Shown here: positions 1 through 10,618 of the stretch, in pieces
Layout of the letters: each line of letters begins with the position of its first letter
How positions within the stretch are numbered: position 1 is the stretch's first letter
Assembly: GCA_036435485.1 (NCBI GenBank)
Contig: CM071600.1
Coordinates: 54,991,546 to 55,055,545 of the forward strand
Reading direction: 5' to 3'
Length of the DNA stretch: 64,000 bases
Source: Saposhnikovia divaricata
Taxonomy: Eukaryota; Streptophyta; Magnoliopsida; Apiales; Apiaceae
Translations under genes and position numbers: made by a program
Notes under the pieces: generated by a model
Told to the model about the DNA's origin: nothing
What the model saw: only the letters and a program-made list of their open reading frames with translations
Database searches by the model: none

Positions 1-222
1 GTTTTATATATTATATGAAGGAATTTCTACACATGCGGAAGTATTTATAACATTTATATGCATAGAAATCCTAATTAATCATGCATATATTTCAAGAAAA
101 TAAGAAAATTACCTTGAGAGCTTCAAAAATTAGCAAGACCAGTTCTTGTTCTTCACCTTGCAATTACTCCTCAGTGTGTGGAGTGCTCCAATGGTATATA
201 TTAATAAATAATAATAATATAT
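1..222. other. AT-rich stretch, no gene assigned
   Basis: No convincing gene is seen. On the minus strand about 115-190 looks exon-like: a short open stretch ends in a good splice-donor context (AAG followed by gtaatt). The product was not recognised and the upstream part of any such gene would lie partly outside the window. This is too weak to call a gene. Confidence 0.3.
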
Positions 223-1717
223 GACCGCCCGTGCTTTACACGGGTTATAGGCTATTATTATATAATAACGAAAACATTAAAAGTTTTGGTACCTGTTTTT
301 TGGTATTTCGTGTTTTTACTAAATTACCTTTATTTATATATTAGTATGTTTATACCTAAGTGCCATTACTTATATTTATTCGTACTATTATATTAAAGTC
401 AAATATTGAAAGATATGAAAAAATATAATTATAGATAACTGATCAATTTCCTTTTTTTTTTTCAATGTAAAGCATGTTACTTTTTATATTTTTTCAATAA
501 CTAATCAAATTTTTTTTTCAGGTATAACACATTTTCTTCTATATTTTTCCTATCTAAAATTTATCTTATTATTAATAATTGTACGGGCAATTCTATTTCA
601 TAATATAAAATAATAATGCTATAATTAATAATACCAAACTAATTTTCTTTCCAGCTAAAACACTACCTTCTCTATTTAATAAAATATTTTAATCACTAAT
701 TACTTATCGACTACTTTTTTCAAATAAAAATTATTATTTTTTCTATATTTTCTAATTAAAATTCCTCTTTTTTAAAAATATCACGAACATCATATATATA
801 ATTATTATAATTAAATAATATCATTTAGAAATTTTAAACCAACAAAGTTACCTTACCATATCTTTCAGTCATTAATAAAATATAATTAAAACCCAATCTA
901 AACTATTATATTAAAAACCGAAATATTGAAAATTTTGATGTGTATATATACTAAAATGTAACCCGTATATATCTAAACTATTATAATAAAGTCGAGATAT
1001 TGAAAATTTTGGTGTATATCTATACTAAACTATAATAAGCAAACTAGGGTATAATTGTTCGTAATTTGGTTCAATGGTTCAATCGTACAAACAATAGTGA
1101 TCGTTAGATTTTTTAGTAAATCAATGACAACCGATAGATTTAACACCAAGGAATATTCCATATTTGTGCTAATTTAATGAATACCCAAGTTTCGAATCCC
1201 GTTAACAATAAATTAAGTAAAAAATTTATATTATTATTAATCCTAAACAATACACAACCTGTTGACTAATATATTTAATTTTAAATTAAAAAACTATTAA
1301 ACTAGAAAATTAAATAAAATTTTAATTTTATCATAAAAAATATTATATCATATTTCAAAGAAGCCCGTGCATGGGTTATAATCTAGTATTATATAATAAG
1401 CGAAATGGATATAATTTAACCCTTTTTTGGTTAACCTTTTTTTATTATCCCTCGTTCACAACCGTTAAATCATCAACTCAAATAAATCATGACTGTTAGA
1501 TATAACAATACTAAAAGTCGTTATATACAGATATCTAAGGTTCGATTCCCATCAACAACATATTAATTTATATTTAATACTAAAAATTATTATATATAAA
1601 GATGTAAGGTTCGAATTCTTACAATAACATATTAAAATTAATTTTTATAATATTATATTACACTATAAACAAATTATAAAAAATTAAAAGTAACCCGTAC
1701 TCGGGCTATAAGCTAGT
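223..1717 (+). mobile_element. Cluster of Helitron-like 3' ends
   Basis: Three short GC-rich hairpins stand out from AT-rich DNA. The first (228-244, CCCGTG-loop-CACGGG) is followed by GGCTAT and has no proper CTRR end. The second (1364-1375, CCCGTGCATGGG) is followed by CTAG at 1383-1386 and then T. The third (1694-1705, CCCGTACTCGGG) is followed by CTAG at 1713-1716 and then T. A hairpin about 10 nt before CTRR, with insertion before T, is the known Helitron 3' signature. Each end is preceded by related AT-rich filler containing phrases such as ATATTGAAAATTTTGG (about 905-1010). No helicase/Rep gene is present, so these would be non-autonomous copies inserted near or into one another. The 5' TC ends were not located. 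Confidence 0.45.
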
Positions 1718-2001
1718 TTACATAACTATAGTATACATAAACTAAAATACAAGTGATAAAATTTAGGTTTTTTTCAAAAATACTCATATTAAGATTTGTT
1801 TTAAAAAAAATATGGTGTAACCTCGTTTATAACCTCAAATACAGTTGTTGTAACCTGAGTAACTACTTTTAATCTACCCTGCAAGCAACTTTCATAATAT
1901 TTTTTGAAAAGAAAATTAAAAATTTAATATTTTATAAAAATTTCCCTAAAATTTATAATACAAAGTTAATACTTTAACTCACCCTTCTTTTGTTTGGGTT
2001 T
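1718..2001. other. AT-rich spacer, nothing recognised
   Basis: Low-complexity AT-rich DNA between the Helitron-like cluster and the fold-back element. No open frame, RNA gene or repeat boundary could be supported. Confidence 0.5.
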
Positions 2002-2685
2002 TTTAATAATATGTCCCAATTTGAAACATAGTTTGTAAATATGTCCTATATTTATTTGAAATTTCAAATATATCCCAAAATCAATTTTTCATTCAAATTT
2101 CAACATAAAAAGACCAATGTACCCTTTTTAATCAAAAATTATTTTAAGATATAATGTTTGATAAAAACATGATTTGATTAATTTAAAGAGAAAAAGGTGC
2201 GTAAGAATGACCTCACCCCTGAACTTAAAATAAATTAACATTATAAAACATATGACCCGCAGGAGTTTTTTTTTTAAATATCAAATTTTTCTCAATGATT
2301 TACATAAATATCCTATATTTGTATTGAAAAACATTTTAACCTTAGGCTTTTACCTGAGAACACCCACATGAGCATACGCCCTAAAATTTAAATTATTAAT
2401 TTTAATATTTATTTGTGTAAAGGTGCCCCTGGCGGGGCCTGTTTATAGCAAAGTAAAAAAAACAATTTTTAGTGGTCAAAATTAAAAAATTGTCCCCGTC
2501 TATTAATAAAAAAACTTTTTTAGTGGTTAAAATTGAAAAATTGTATAATTGTATTTAATTAATATAACAAGGGTATATTGGTCTATATTTAACTTAAAAT
2601 CTGATAATGGGACATATAATTAATATATTAACATGATGGGACATATTTATAAACTGACCCATTAAGTTGGGACATATTATACAAA
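2002..2685. mobile_element. Fold-back element with long terminal inverted repeats
   Basis: The left arm (about 2004-2130) contains AATATGTCCC, then AATATGTCC, then AGACCAATGTACCC. The right arm (about 2560-2682) carries the same landmarks reversed and complemented in mirror order: GGTATATTGGTCT, GGGACATAT twice, and GGGACATATTAT at the end. Each arm is roughly 130 bp and imperfect. The centre is AT-rich non-coding DNA. The layout fits a MITE or fold-back DNA transposon of about 0.68 kb. No clear target duplication was found, so superfamily and exact ends are open. Confidence 0.5.
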
Positions 2686-3432
2686 TTTCCTTGTTTTTAT
2701 TGTGGATTCGATTACCCAAAGTTGCTACCATAGTTATTACTTATTAGGTAGGAAACAATGCTTTAATAAGTATTATTGCAAATATATAAACTATAACAAA
2801 TGTAAAAAAAATATATATTTCAAAATTTTCATGCATAAGATGTGTTAAAAGTTTATTAAATAGTCAGTATGAAAAATAAATAACAATGTATAAATTATTG
2901 AGGGAACTGTTATAACAAATATACGTGTATATGTATAATAAAAGTGGATCTTGCATATATTTATTATTGCTCACATGTTCTATACTTATATAATAGTAAT
3001 TTCTACATATATTTAAAGGTTGGATCTGACAAAATGGCATAAAACCCATCAAACTGTTTTCTGAAAGATAAGAATCCTAGGTTTTCAATTGCATTTACCA
3101 TTAAAAAGTAATACTGAATTATTTTAGGTACACAAATTAAAACAAATAATAATGCTATGATAAAGGAATTAGACTCTTATTTACACAGAAACAGTTTTTG
3201 TGTAATTGCACCCGACACGAACATACATTTTTGGGGAAATGTTTGGCTATGAATTAATCAAACAAATAATTACAAACTTAAAAGTTGCTTAAAAACTTGA
3301 AAGACATGTACTTTTGTCATAATTTATAGCTTCAAGTAGCATTTAATATTCTTATGTATTATTCTTATAATATATATTAATATCATTAAGGGACAATTTT
3401 AGTTTAGTTCGAGGGTAAATTAACCATAACTT
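2686..3432. other. AT-rich intergenic DNA
   Basis: No gene, RNA gene or complete mobile element was recognised. Short open stretches here are AT-rich and lack any protein-like composition. Confidence 0.5.
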
Positions 3433-3630
3433 GCCCGTAAAGGTCGATTCAGTTGGTTAAAGAGAGGAATATCATGCTTTTGGTTACAGGTTCGAATTCC
3501 ACGAGAGGATGATGTGTGCAATTTACCTGGTTTATGTGATTTGCAATCTATTGCGTGAGCCCGTGGGTTTATCCAATGTGCACCCAAAAGGGTAGTAGCT
3601 ACGTGTTCCCACAATAAAAAAAAATAATAG
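3433..3630 (+). mobile_element. tRNA-derived SINE
   Basis: The left part resembles a tRNA-type RNA polymerase III promoter. An A-box-like stretch (about 3442-3464, with CAGTTGGTTAAAGAG) is followed by a B-box-like GGTTCGAATTCC at 3489-3500. A non-coding tail ends in an A-run after GTTCCCACAAT near 3615-3630. This is the expected organisation of a plant SINE of about 0.2 kb. A clean target duplication was not identified, so the ends are approximate. Confidence 0.6.
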
Positions 3631-3939
3631 TAACTCCTTGAGTATGTAAGAGAGAATTTTGACGTCCTAACGTACATGTAAATTGCATGTTTATTTAATT
3701 TAAATGTAAAAAAATTCAGAATTTAGGACCTTTAAATATTGAAACCTAGGTGTAGGTCTTGTGAACAAATAAGAAATGTAAACTTAAGGGTGCAGGGACC
3801 AGGAGGAGACATAGCGCAGAAATGTAGCAATGGTTGAATAATGGGTTGCATGCGTGTTCCACTCTAAACTTAGAAGGTCCATGGTGTTTTTAATTAAATT
3901 CTTACCAGCTACAAAAATTGTACCAACAATTACGTTTTT

Positions 3940-4178
3940 ATGAGCCAACAACATGTTGGTGCAGTGGTTGAGCCACTGGCCTCCTTTGAAGGAGGTCAGG
4001 GGTTCGACTCCTGCATGTGCGTGAGTTTCTTAGTTTGTATTAGGTTTCCTTTCTGTATTTGTAATGGCCGGGGGTCCTTCGGAAACAACCTCCCTATTGT
4101 ATAGGGGCATGGTCTGCGTACAGCTACCCTCCTCAGACACCACTTTGAGTAGTATTATAACTGACTAAACTAAATTTT
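3940..4178 (+). mobile_element. Au-like SINE with 12-bp target duplication
   Basis: A 239-bp element is bounded by identical 12-bp direct repeats (AATTACGTTTTT at 3928-3939 and 4179-4190), the length of duplication expected from LINE-machinery retroposition. Inside are an A-box-like region (about 3957-3979, GGTGCAGTGGTTGAGCC) and a B box (GGTTCGACTCC, 4001-4011). The 3' half contains CCTTCGGAAACA, GGTCTGCGTACA and TACCCTCCTCAGAC, phrases I recognise from the conserved 3' region of the plant Au SINE family. The body is non-coding and would depend on a LINE for movement. Confidence 0.8.
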
Positions 4179-4204
4179 AATTACGTTTTTCTGAATAGAC
4201 TAGA

Positions 4205-4395
4205 CGGTGCTCAAATCCTTTATATATATTATATGTCAACAAGGGCTTTCAAGCCTATTAGTAATTTACTAATTTGCCCTTCTATCATATTAATACTAAA
4301 AAAAATGTTTGTCATGAGAATCGAACCCATGACCTTATGTAAAGAAAGGATTATTATTTTCACATCTCCAACCACTACACCAAAGAAGTTTTTTA
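4205..4395 (-). mobile_element. SINE-like element, copy 1
   Basis: Read on the minus strand, an A-box-like TGGTGTAGTGGTTGGAGATG (about 4365-4385) is followed by a B-box-like GGGTTCGATTCTC (about 4317-4331) and a T-rich tail ending in ATATATATAA. A diverged second copy lies next to it at 4441-4613. The spacing and box order fit a tRNA-derived SINE. Target duplications were not resolved. Confidence 0.45.
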
Positions 4396-4440
4396 AACCT
4401 TTTTCTAACTCATTAAATACATACTCCAAGAACTCATCCA

Positions 4441-4613
4441 TCCATTATATATATTATAGGTTAACAAGGCTTTTTCATCCATTTAGTAATTTACTAAAAT
4501 ATCCCTACAATCATGTTAATATTAAAAAAAAAATAATCTCAATGGATTTGAACCCTTGACGTCCATGTACTAATCTTCTTTTGTCCACATTATTACCAAT
4601 ACGCTAGAACACT
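4441..4613 (-). mobile_element. SINE-like element, copy 2
   Basis: Diverged relative of the 4205-4395 element in the same orientation. Both share the B-box-like motif (here GGGTTCAAATCC in reverse, about 4544-4556), a T-rich run, AGTAAATTACTA and a terminal ATATATATAA. The order of matching blocks is conserved while many bases differ, so this is an old neighbouring copy rather than a recent duplication. Confidence 0.4.
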
Positions 4614-4807
4614 TTAGGATACACTTTTTAAAATCATTAATTGCATACACAAAAAATCCACTTGCAACATTCCCTTTAATAATAATAATATTCTTATGTT
4701 CGCATATATTATCACAACGCTAGAATACTTAATGATAAACTTTTTAAAATCAATAATTGCATACGCAAACAATCCACTTGCTACATTCGCTTTAATATCA
4801 ATTTTCA
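4602..4807. repeat. Diverged tandem duplication, ~117-bp unit
   Basis: Two adjacent copies start at ACGCTAGAA (about 4602 and 4719) and continue through ACTTTTTAAAATCA, AATTGCATAC and AATCCACTTGC, ending in TTTAATA. The spacing between matching landmarks is about 117 bp. No coding content is seen. Confidence 0.55.
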
Positions 4808-4944
4808 AATTTATTCTTTATAAAATTAATTAAATGATAAGAACATGTGAGATATTTTTAACAGAATGAATAACCAACTGAATGTACGTGTATTTAATAT
4901 ATAGAACTTGAAATATATACTATACAAATTCAAATGGTACACGA

Positions 4945-5700
4945 ATGACAATATTTATAGATGAGCATTTCTCCCGGTCTGCCCGACCCCGATCTAATCC
5001 CTTTCCCGTTTGGAGATTCGAGAAACTTTTCGAGTTTGGGACAAGAAACATGGAATGTTATAAAATAAAAATTTGGAGGATGAGAACGAGCTCAGGGATT
5101 AAAGCATCCTGGCTCAATCCCCAATTCCCGTTCCCCAGTCGATTATCATACTTAAGAAAAATAAATTTTTAAATATATATATATTCTAGATTATTAAAAA
5201 TAAATGTAATTCAAAGATTCAATTTTCTTATGAAGTTAACATTTCATAAAAAAAATAATTTTAATAATATTTTTCATCTTTTATTATAAAAAAGTAATTC
5301 AAATCGCTATTTATAATATAGTAATAAATTTATCATGATTTATCAAAATAATTTTATTATCCAATATTTTAGAGAATATATATATTTTAATTAAAAAAAT
5401 AAGAATCTCCAGTTTTTCATGGGATCCTCGTTCTCCGTTCGGGATAGTAATCAGGGAGGAAAATAATCCCCATTTTGGGATCGATACAGGTTCAATGATT
5501 AGGTTCAAAATTTTAATTAAAAATAAGTTCGAAATATTAATTAAGAAAATTAAAATTCACGATTTCTCGCGGGGATACCTATTTTCCTTTCGGGGCAGGA
5601 ATCAGGAGCGAAATAATTCTCGTTCAAGAATCGGAACAGGTTCAACGATCTTGTTCGAATTCGCCAAATCACTGGTATGGCTATCGAAATCGTGAGCATC
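4945..5700. repeat. Degenerate GC-rich repeat island
   Basis: An island of higher GC holds imperfect repeats of a unit ending in CAGGTTCAA(T/C)GAT followed by TTC. Two copies are clear (about 5405-5515 and 5555-5690, offset about 150 bp), each beginning with a G-rich GGGAT core and containing ATCAGG(G)AG. A looser third block lies at 4965-5130. The open stretches across it look like translated repeat rather than protein. Confidence 0.4.
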
Positions 5701-7043
5701 TAAAATTAATATTTGAAATGCACAATTCATATCCTTTATATGACAACTTTCGACTTTCCCTCTGTTTTGGTGCCTTTAGTAGGCTTAATATTTTCGGCAA
5801 AGGATCAAACCTATGGGACATAAGGAATGATATGAAAAAAAAGAGGGAAAAATATTAAAAAAATTAAAAAGAAAATAAGTAAACTAAGTAAATATAGAAG
5901 AACCCAGATTCCAAATGAACTAATTCAAACTTGAAAAGGATCTCTCTGATTCTCGAAGAATGAGGGGCAAAGGGATTGAACGAGAATTGCGTGAAAGTAG
6001 GATACTCCAAATTAGGGAGCACTCCCTGACCTTGAATTGACCTGATACCCATTCCCAAAAAACATGAATTCATTTATTGTTAAATTTGGATATCTAGATA
6101 CGAAATACAATCAACTAAATACCAACAGAAGAATAGGTACGTCAATATCTTTATCAACTTAGGAACAAATGGTAATACAACTAAATAGTTGACAATAATA
6201 TGTTAATCCAATTTGTTGACAAATGTTAGATGAGTTTGATTGAAATTAAAAAAATATAGTGTTATCACAATAACATTCGAAAAACGTATACATGTTTAAT
6301 GTGTGAGAAGTATCACAATTAACTATTTTATTATCATAATACCTATTCAGCTCGTAACCACAACAACAATAATTTTATTTAAATATGAAAATGGAGGTCG
6401 ATGAGAGGTTGTAAAGAAGAATGAGAGATGATCGAAGAGAGGAAGGATGAACAAATTTGAGATTGTTAAAGACGAAAGAGAGGTGGTGTGGCAAAATGAA
6501 TGTGCATATATGATGTGGTTGAAGGAAGGAACGGATCTGGGAGGTATAGCGAGGTGGAAGGATGATGGTCGGAAAGAGACTGAAGTGAGAACGTACCTAA
6601 TCAGTAATAAATTGGAAGAGATGTGAGGTAGACTACCTGATCAGTAATATATTGGAGAAGATATGAGGTAGACATATGGGTAGAAGATAAAATAGATATT
6701 TAAAATATGTTGTGGCTAAGATTGAAAGTAGTTAAAAAATTGTTGTCGTGGTGATTCTTTTAAGATTTCTACTGAAAAACACTATTATCGTGGAAATATT
6801 TGATAGTTGACGATTAATTCTAATCTACCACTTTTGTTGGTTATTCTTCTCGTATTAAACAAGTACCACTAAAAATATGATTCTTAAAATTTAGAGTTTG
6901 CTAATAATTTATATTTAGAATGATTATAACTATTGAATCGATAGACCGTTGCACGTGAAAGATAAAATATACGAACAAGAGGATAAAATTGATTTTATCG
7001 CAATATTAAAAAAAATGTTATATGAATTAGAACGTGGCCCGTG
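5701..7043. other. AT-rich intergenic DNA upstream of a Helitron-like end
   Basis: No gene recognised. About 6380-6680 is purine-rich (GAGAGATG-like phrases) without a protein-like frame. Some or all of this stretch may be the body of the Helitron-like element ending at 7072, but its 5' end was not found. Confidence 0.4.
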
Positions 7044-7072
7044 CCCGTGCCTTGCACGGGCTATCATGCTAG
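7044..7072 (+). mobile_element. Helitron-like 3' terminus
   Basis: A perfect 7-bp-stem hairpin (CCCGTGC-CTT-GCACGGG, 7044-7060) is followed 8 nt later by CTAG (7069-7072) and then T. This is the canonical Helitron 3' end: a hairpin close to CTRR with insertion in front of T. It is the cleanest of the four such ends in the first 7.1 kb. The element lacks coding capacity nearby and would be non-autonomous. Confidence 0.6.
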
Positions 7073-7533
7073 TTCTTAATTAATCATGACCCTAATCTTT
7101 TCTAAAGAAGCTTTGCGACTCTCAACCCCTTGCTTAACTTTATGTCTTTATCTCCTTCGCCAACCTGCAAATTATTAGAAAATCTTGCAATTTGAATTCA
7201 CTGCTTTCTCCTTTAGTAAGCAAATGGTTTAACCTATAAAAGACAATTAGCCACATAATACTGAGAAATTAGTCATTTAACATAATATCGTGTCCATTTC
7301 GACAATTGTCAAGTTGGATGAATGTAAATCGAAATATTTGATAATTTCTTATTGTAGTGATGAATTAATAATTAAATAATACAAATTAAAAAGGTCTTTT
7401 GGAGAAAATGAGAAACGACAAACGGGACGAACTAAATTCCATCCGTCCTTTTCCGTAAAACTCCTGTAGAAAATGATGCATTGTCTAATTTCTGTGAATC
7501 TAATAAATCTATGTCTACATAGATATTCCCCAC
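7073..7533. other. Intergenic DNA, nothing recognised
   Basis: AT-rich DNA between the Helitron-like end and the MITE target duplication. No supported gene or element. Confidence 0.5.
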
Positions 7534-7542
7534 AATTGGAAG

Positions 7543-7745
7543 GAGCCCGGATCTTCTGTCCCCTTCTCCATGTCCCCTTTTGTGTCCCCTATATAAAATG
7601 GATGCCCTGGCGGACCCATTGTAAGGAAAATGAATATAAAATATTTTTATTTGCATTTTCCTTATAATGGGCCCCGCCAGGGACACCCATTTTGTATAGG
7701 GGACACAAAAGGGGACATAGAGAAGGGGACAGAGGATCCTCACCC
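7543..7745. mobile_element. Mutator-type MITE, near-perfect hairpin
   Basis: A 203-bp element consists almost entirely of two inverted arms of about 90 bp around a short AT-rich loop. Both arms carry CTGTCCCCTTCTC, GTCCCCTTTTGTGTCCCC, CCTGGCGG and AAGGAAAATG in mirrored order. It is flanked by identical 9-bp direct repeats (AATTGGAAG at 7534-7542 and 7746-7754; a 10th base also matches), the target-site size of Mutator-like elements. It has no coding capacity and would need a MULE transposase in trans. A transcript through it would fold into a long hairpin. Confidence 0.75.
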
Positions 7746-7754
7746 AATTGGAAG

Positions 7755-9098
7755 GGGGATGAATATTAAATAAAAATGAAAATGACAAGATATTTGGAAA
7801 TACTATAAAAATAAAAATGGATGGGGGACCAATGTAGTTGTTTGTAGACATGCAACATGAACAAGTGGTTATAACCAGGCCACCAAACTTTGATATATAC
7901 AAACGCCATCACCGAACCACAAAGCTTTACTATGCTCCATCCTCCAAAGGCTTTTTACATTATCCAATTCATTTTTGATTGAATTATATATATTAGACAT
8001 ACGGAATTAGTAGCTTTTTTAATAAAATGATGAATCATATACGTTATCAGATTAAAACATATTATGTATTGTATTTGTTGTAATAATTTTTTTTAATAAA
8101 ATGATGAATCTTATACGTTAACAAATTAAAGCATGTTATATGTATTGTGTTTATCGGGATATTTTTGGAAAATATATTTGACTTACGTAACATTATTAAA
8201 TAAAAAATTGAACAACCTATTGACCGGTAGAGTAAAAGAGTTTCACCTAATACCCTTAAGCCTAAGAATATAACTAACGTGTCTACGTCTACAAATCTAT
8301 GGATAACGACCTCTCAACTCCTAGTTAGAATATCACAACATTTCAACTCTGCACTCAATATAAAATTTACCAACTAACGATTCCAAATCTCATAAACTAT
8401 TTAAGTATATAAAAGGAAGGAAAATAAGTGAAAAGAAGGGAAAGTAATATAATTTATATTTGTGTTTGTGTTTTTGAATCTTTTTTTAGGTGCGAAAGCG
8501 AGTAAAATGTAAAGTAAATTTTGCTTACTAATTTTCCAATATTTTCATCCCAAAATTGGGATGAAAAGAAAAGCAAGTGAAAGTAAATTAATTAAAAATA
8601 CTTAATATTACAACCATGCCTTTATCATTTAAATGAAAACGTATTATATTTAAAGATTAAATTGTAACTTGACAATCATTTATATACTTTTCTTCCAACT
8701 CAGGAGCATGTTAATAAAATTAATTTCGTTCTACAATTTTTCAAATTCGAGTTTTTCAAATTCGAGAGCAAATGAACGAAACATATTAATTCCCTTTTCA
8801 CTTACTTCCTATTGCATTTATTTACTTTCAATGCTTAAAAAATTCGGGAGCAAGGCCTAAATTCTTTAACGAACTTCTTCAAAAATATCCTGTCAAAAAA
8901 AAAAAAACATCTTCAAAAATATACTGGAAAAATGAAAATACGAATAAACAATTATTGTAAACAAAGAAAAAGACTAAAATGACACTAAATCTAGCTACTA
9001 ACTCCGATGTACTCATAATGGACACACCCACAACGTGGGACCAACTACGCTAATACAAACGAAAGTACTTCTGAAATGTTGCAAGAAACCAACAATGA
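7755..9098. other. Intergenic DNA upstream of the kinase gene
   Basis: Mostly AT-rich DNA without a protein-like frame. At about 8017-8165 a unit of roughly 75 bp occurs twice in tandem (TTTTTTAATAAAATGATGAATC marks each copy in shortened form: AATAAAATGATGAATC). The last few hundred bases are presumably promoter of the kinase gene, but no element beyond general AT-richness is distinctive. Confidence 0.45.
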
Positions 9099-10618
9099 TG
9101 TACAATTATATTGTATCTGCATACACACACACATATACGTACATAGCTGTGCTCTGCATCTATCTTTCCCTCCCCTCTCTTCTCCGATTCATTTTTCCGA
9201 CAAGACTCACATCTCGGCTTTCACAGCTCCCATCATTTCCTGTAAGTATATATGTATGTATATATTTTGTGCTAGTTGATCTTAAGTCTCTATTAATTTG
9301 AATGATTTCATATGCATTCTATAATTTAGTTTGTTTTCTTTGCTTGTTTAATTAAATTTAACAAATTAATAAAGTTTTGTTCTTTATTAAAGTTTGGTGT
9401 TTGTTCTTTTATGAATCCATGTGTTTTGCAAGATTGAATTTTTTTCCCCACATTTGTTGCTTTGAGTTCTTGGTGGATAAAGTTTACAACTTTTCTTGAG
9501 AAAAAACAATATTGGATTGTTGTTTTGTGCGTAATGAGCTGCGGGCTGCCCTTTTTCTGTTTGATTTAGTTGAAGGGTGTCGTAATTGTAGTTAATGATT
9601 GATTAGATGGATTCATTAGTGTATATGATGATATGATGCTTTTTCGACTAATGTGGTCAATAAGGTGAGATATAGGAATGCTACTTAGCGTAAATTGCTT
9701 GGTGTTGGTGCAGTCGTGATTTCCATTGAATCTTGGATCTGCACTAATGTGAAAGATGATATATGTAATATCCCCGTCTCACATCCGAATGTGTGGGGCA
9801 TTTTGTCTAGAAATTTTAGCTGAGTTCAATTATTAAGTGATTTAAATGCACCCACAAATCATGATATTTTGGGGGCTCATGTATTTCCCAAGTTGGTTAA
9901 ATTTGGGCCAGTAAACTCGAGGTTATCCTGGTTTGGAATTTTTGTATTCCGGATAGAGCCGGATTTCTTATGGGAATGTATTCTTATTAACAGCTACAAG
10001 CAAACAAGTTTATCTTAAATGTGATTTGATATACTTTATTACCTTCACCTATACTTTAATATTATTCATTTAGTTGTTCAAAGATGAATATTGAATCATA
10101 AGGTGTCATTAGGCATCTTTTTACACTTGTCACATATTTGGTACAATTTTAGAGTTTATTTGTAGATTTATGAAACTAAAATTTATTTTCATTTTCTCTT
10201 ATGCTAATAATGTGTTTATCTTATTATTCATCTTAAATAATGGTATACAGAGGTTTAATTGATATATTGTTGTCATTCAGGTATAGGCGATGCACCTGTG
10301 AGCTAATTAAAGTGTCGGAAAGGGGCTTCTCAGTTCAGTATGTTCTTTAAAGCACAAGCTCTAGATTGTATGTGTGTTTTGAGGTCGTTCTGGTGTTAGG
10401 CTGTGACACCTCTGAGTTTACTCAGGTTACTGGAACTAGGTTCTGTATGCAGCACTGTAAAGGAAAACTCTAGAGTGTATGTCTTTGTATTCCTATAATG
10501 TAAACAAGCGTTCAGTAAGTTTTTGCTGAAGGGACTTCAAAATCTACCTGTGTTTTATGTTGTTCGACAGAATTCTTTTAACATTGTCTGGATTTATATC
10601 TTTTTAACCCAACAAAGA
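9099..10618 (+). promoter_or_regulatory. Kinase 5' UTR with leader intron
   Basis: A pyrimidine-rich leader (about 9150-9241, many CTCTCC/TTTCC tracts) ends in a strong plant donor, CCT followed by gtaagt (GT at 9242-9243). The matching acceptor is a T-rich tract ending in cattcag at 10280, giving a leader intron of about 1.04 kb. The second leader exon would run from 10281 to the start codon at 10619. Long leader introns are common in plant regulatory genes and often raise expression. The transcription start is not fixed; a weak TATA-like stretch lies near 9108. The intron is inferred from splice consensus only. Confidence 0.5.

Noticed and set aside
7432..7902. 156-residue minus-strand frame
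   Set aside because: Crosses the hairpin MITE and both of its flanks; the residues mirror the inverted arms rather than a protein.
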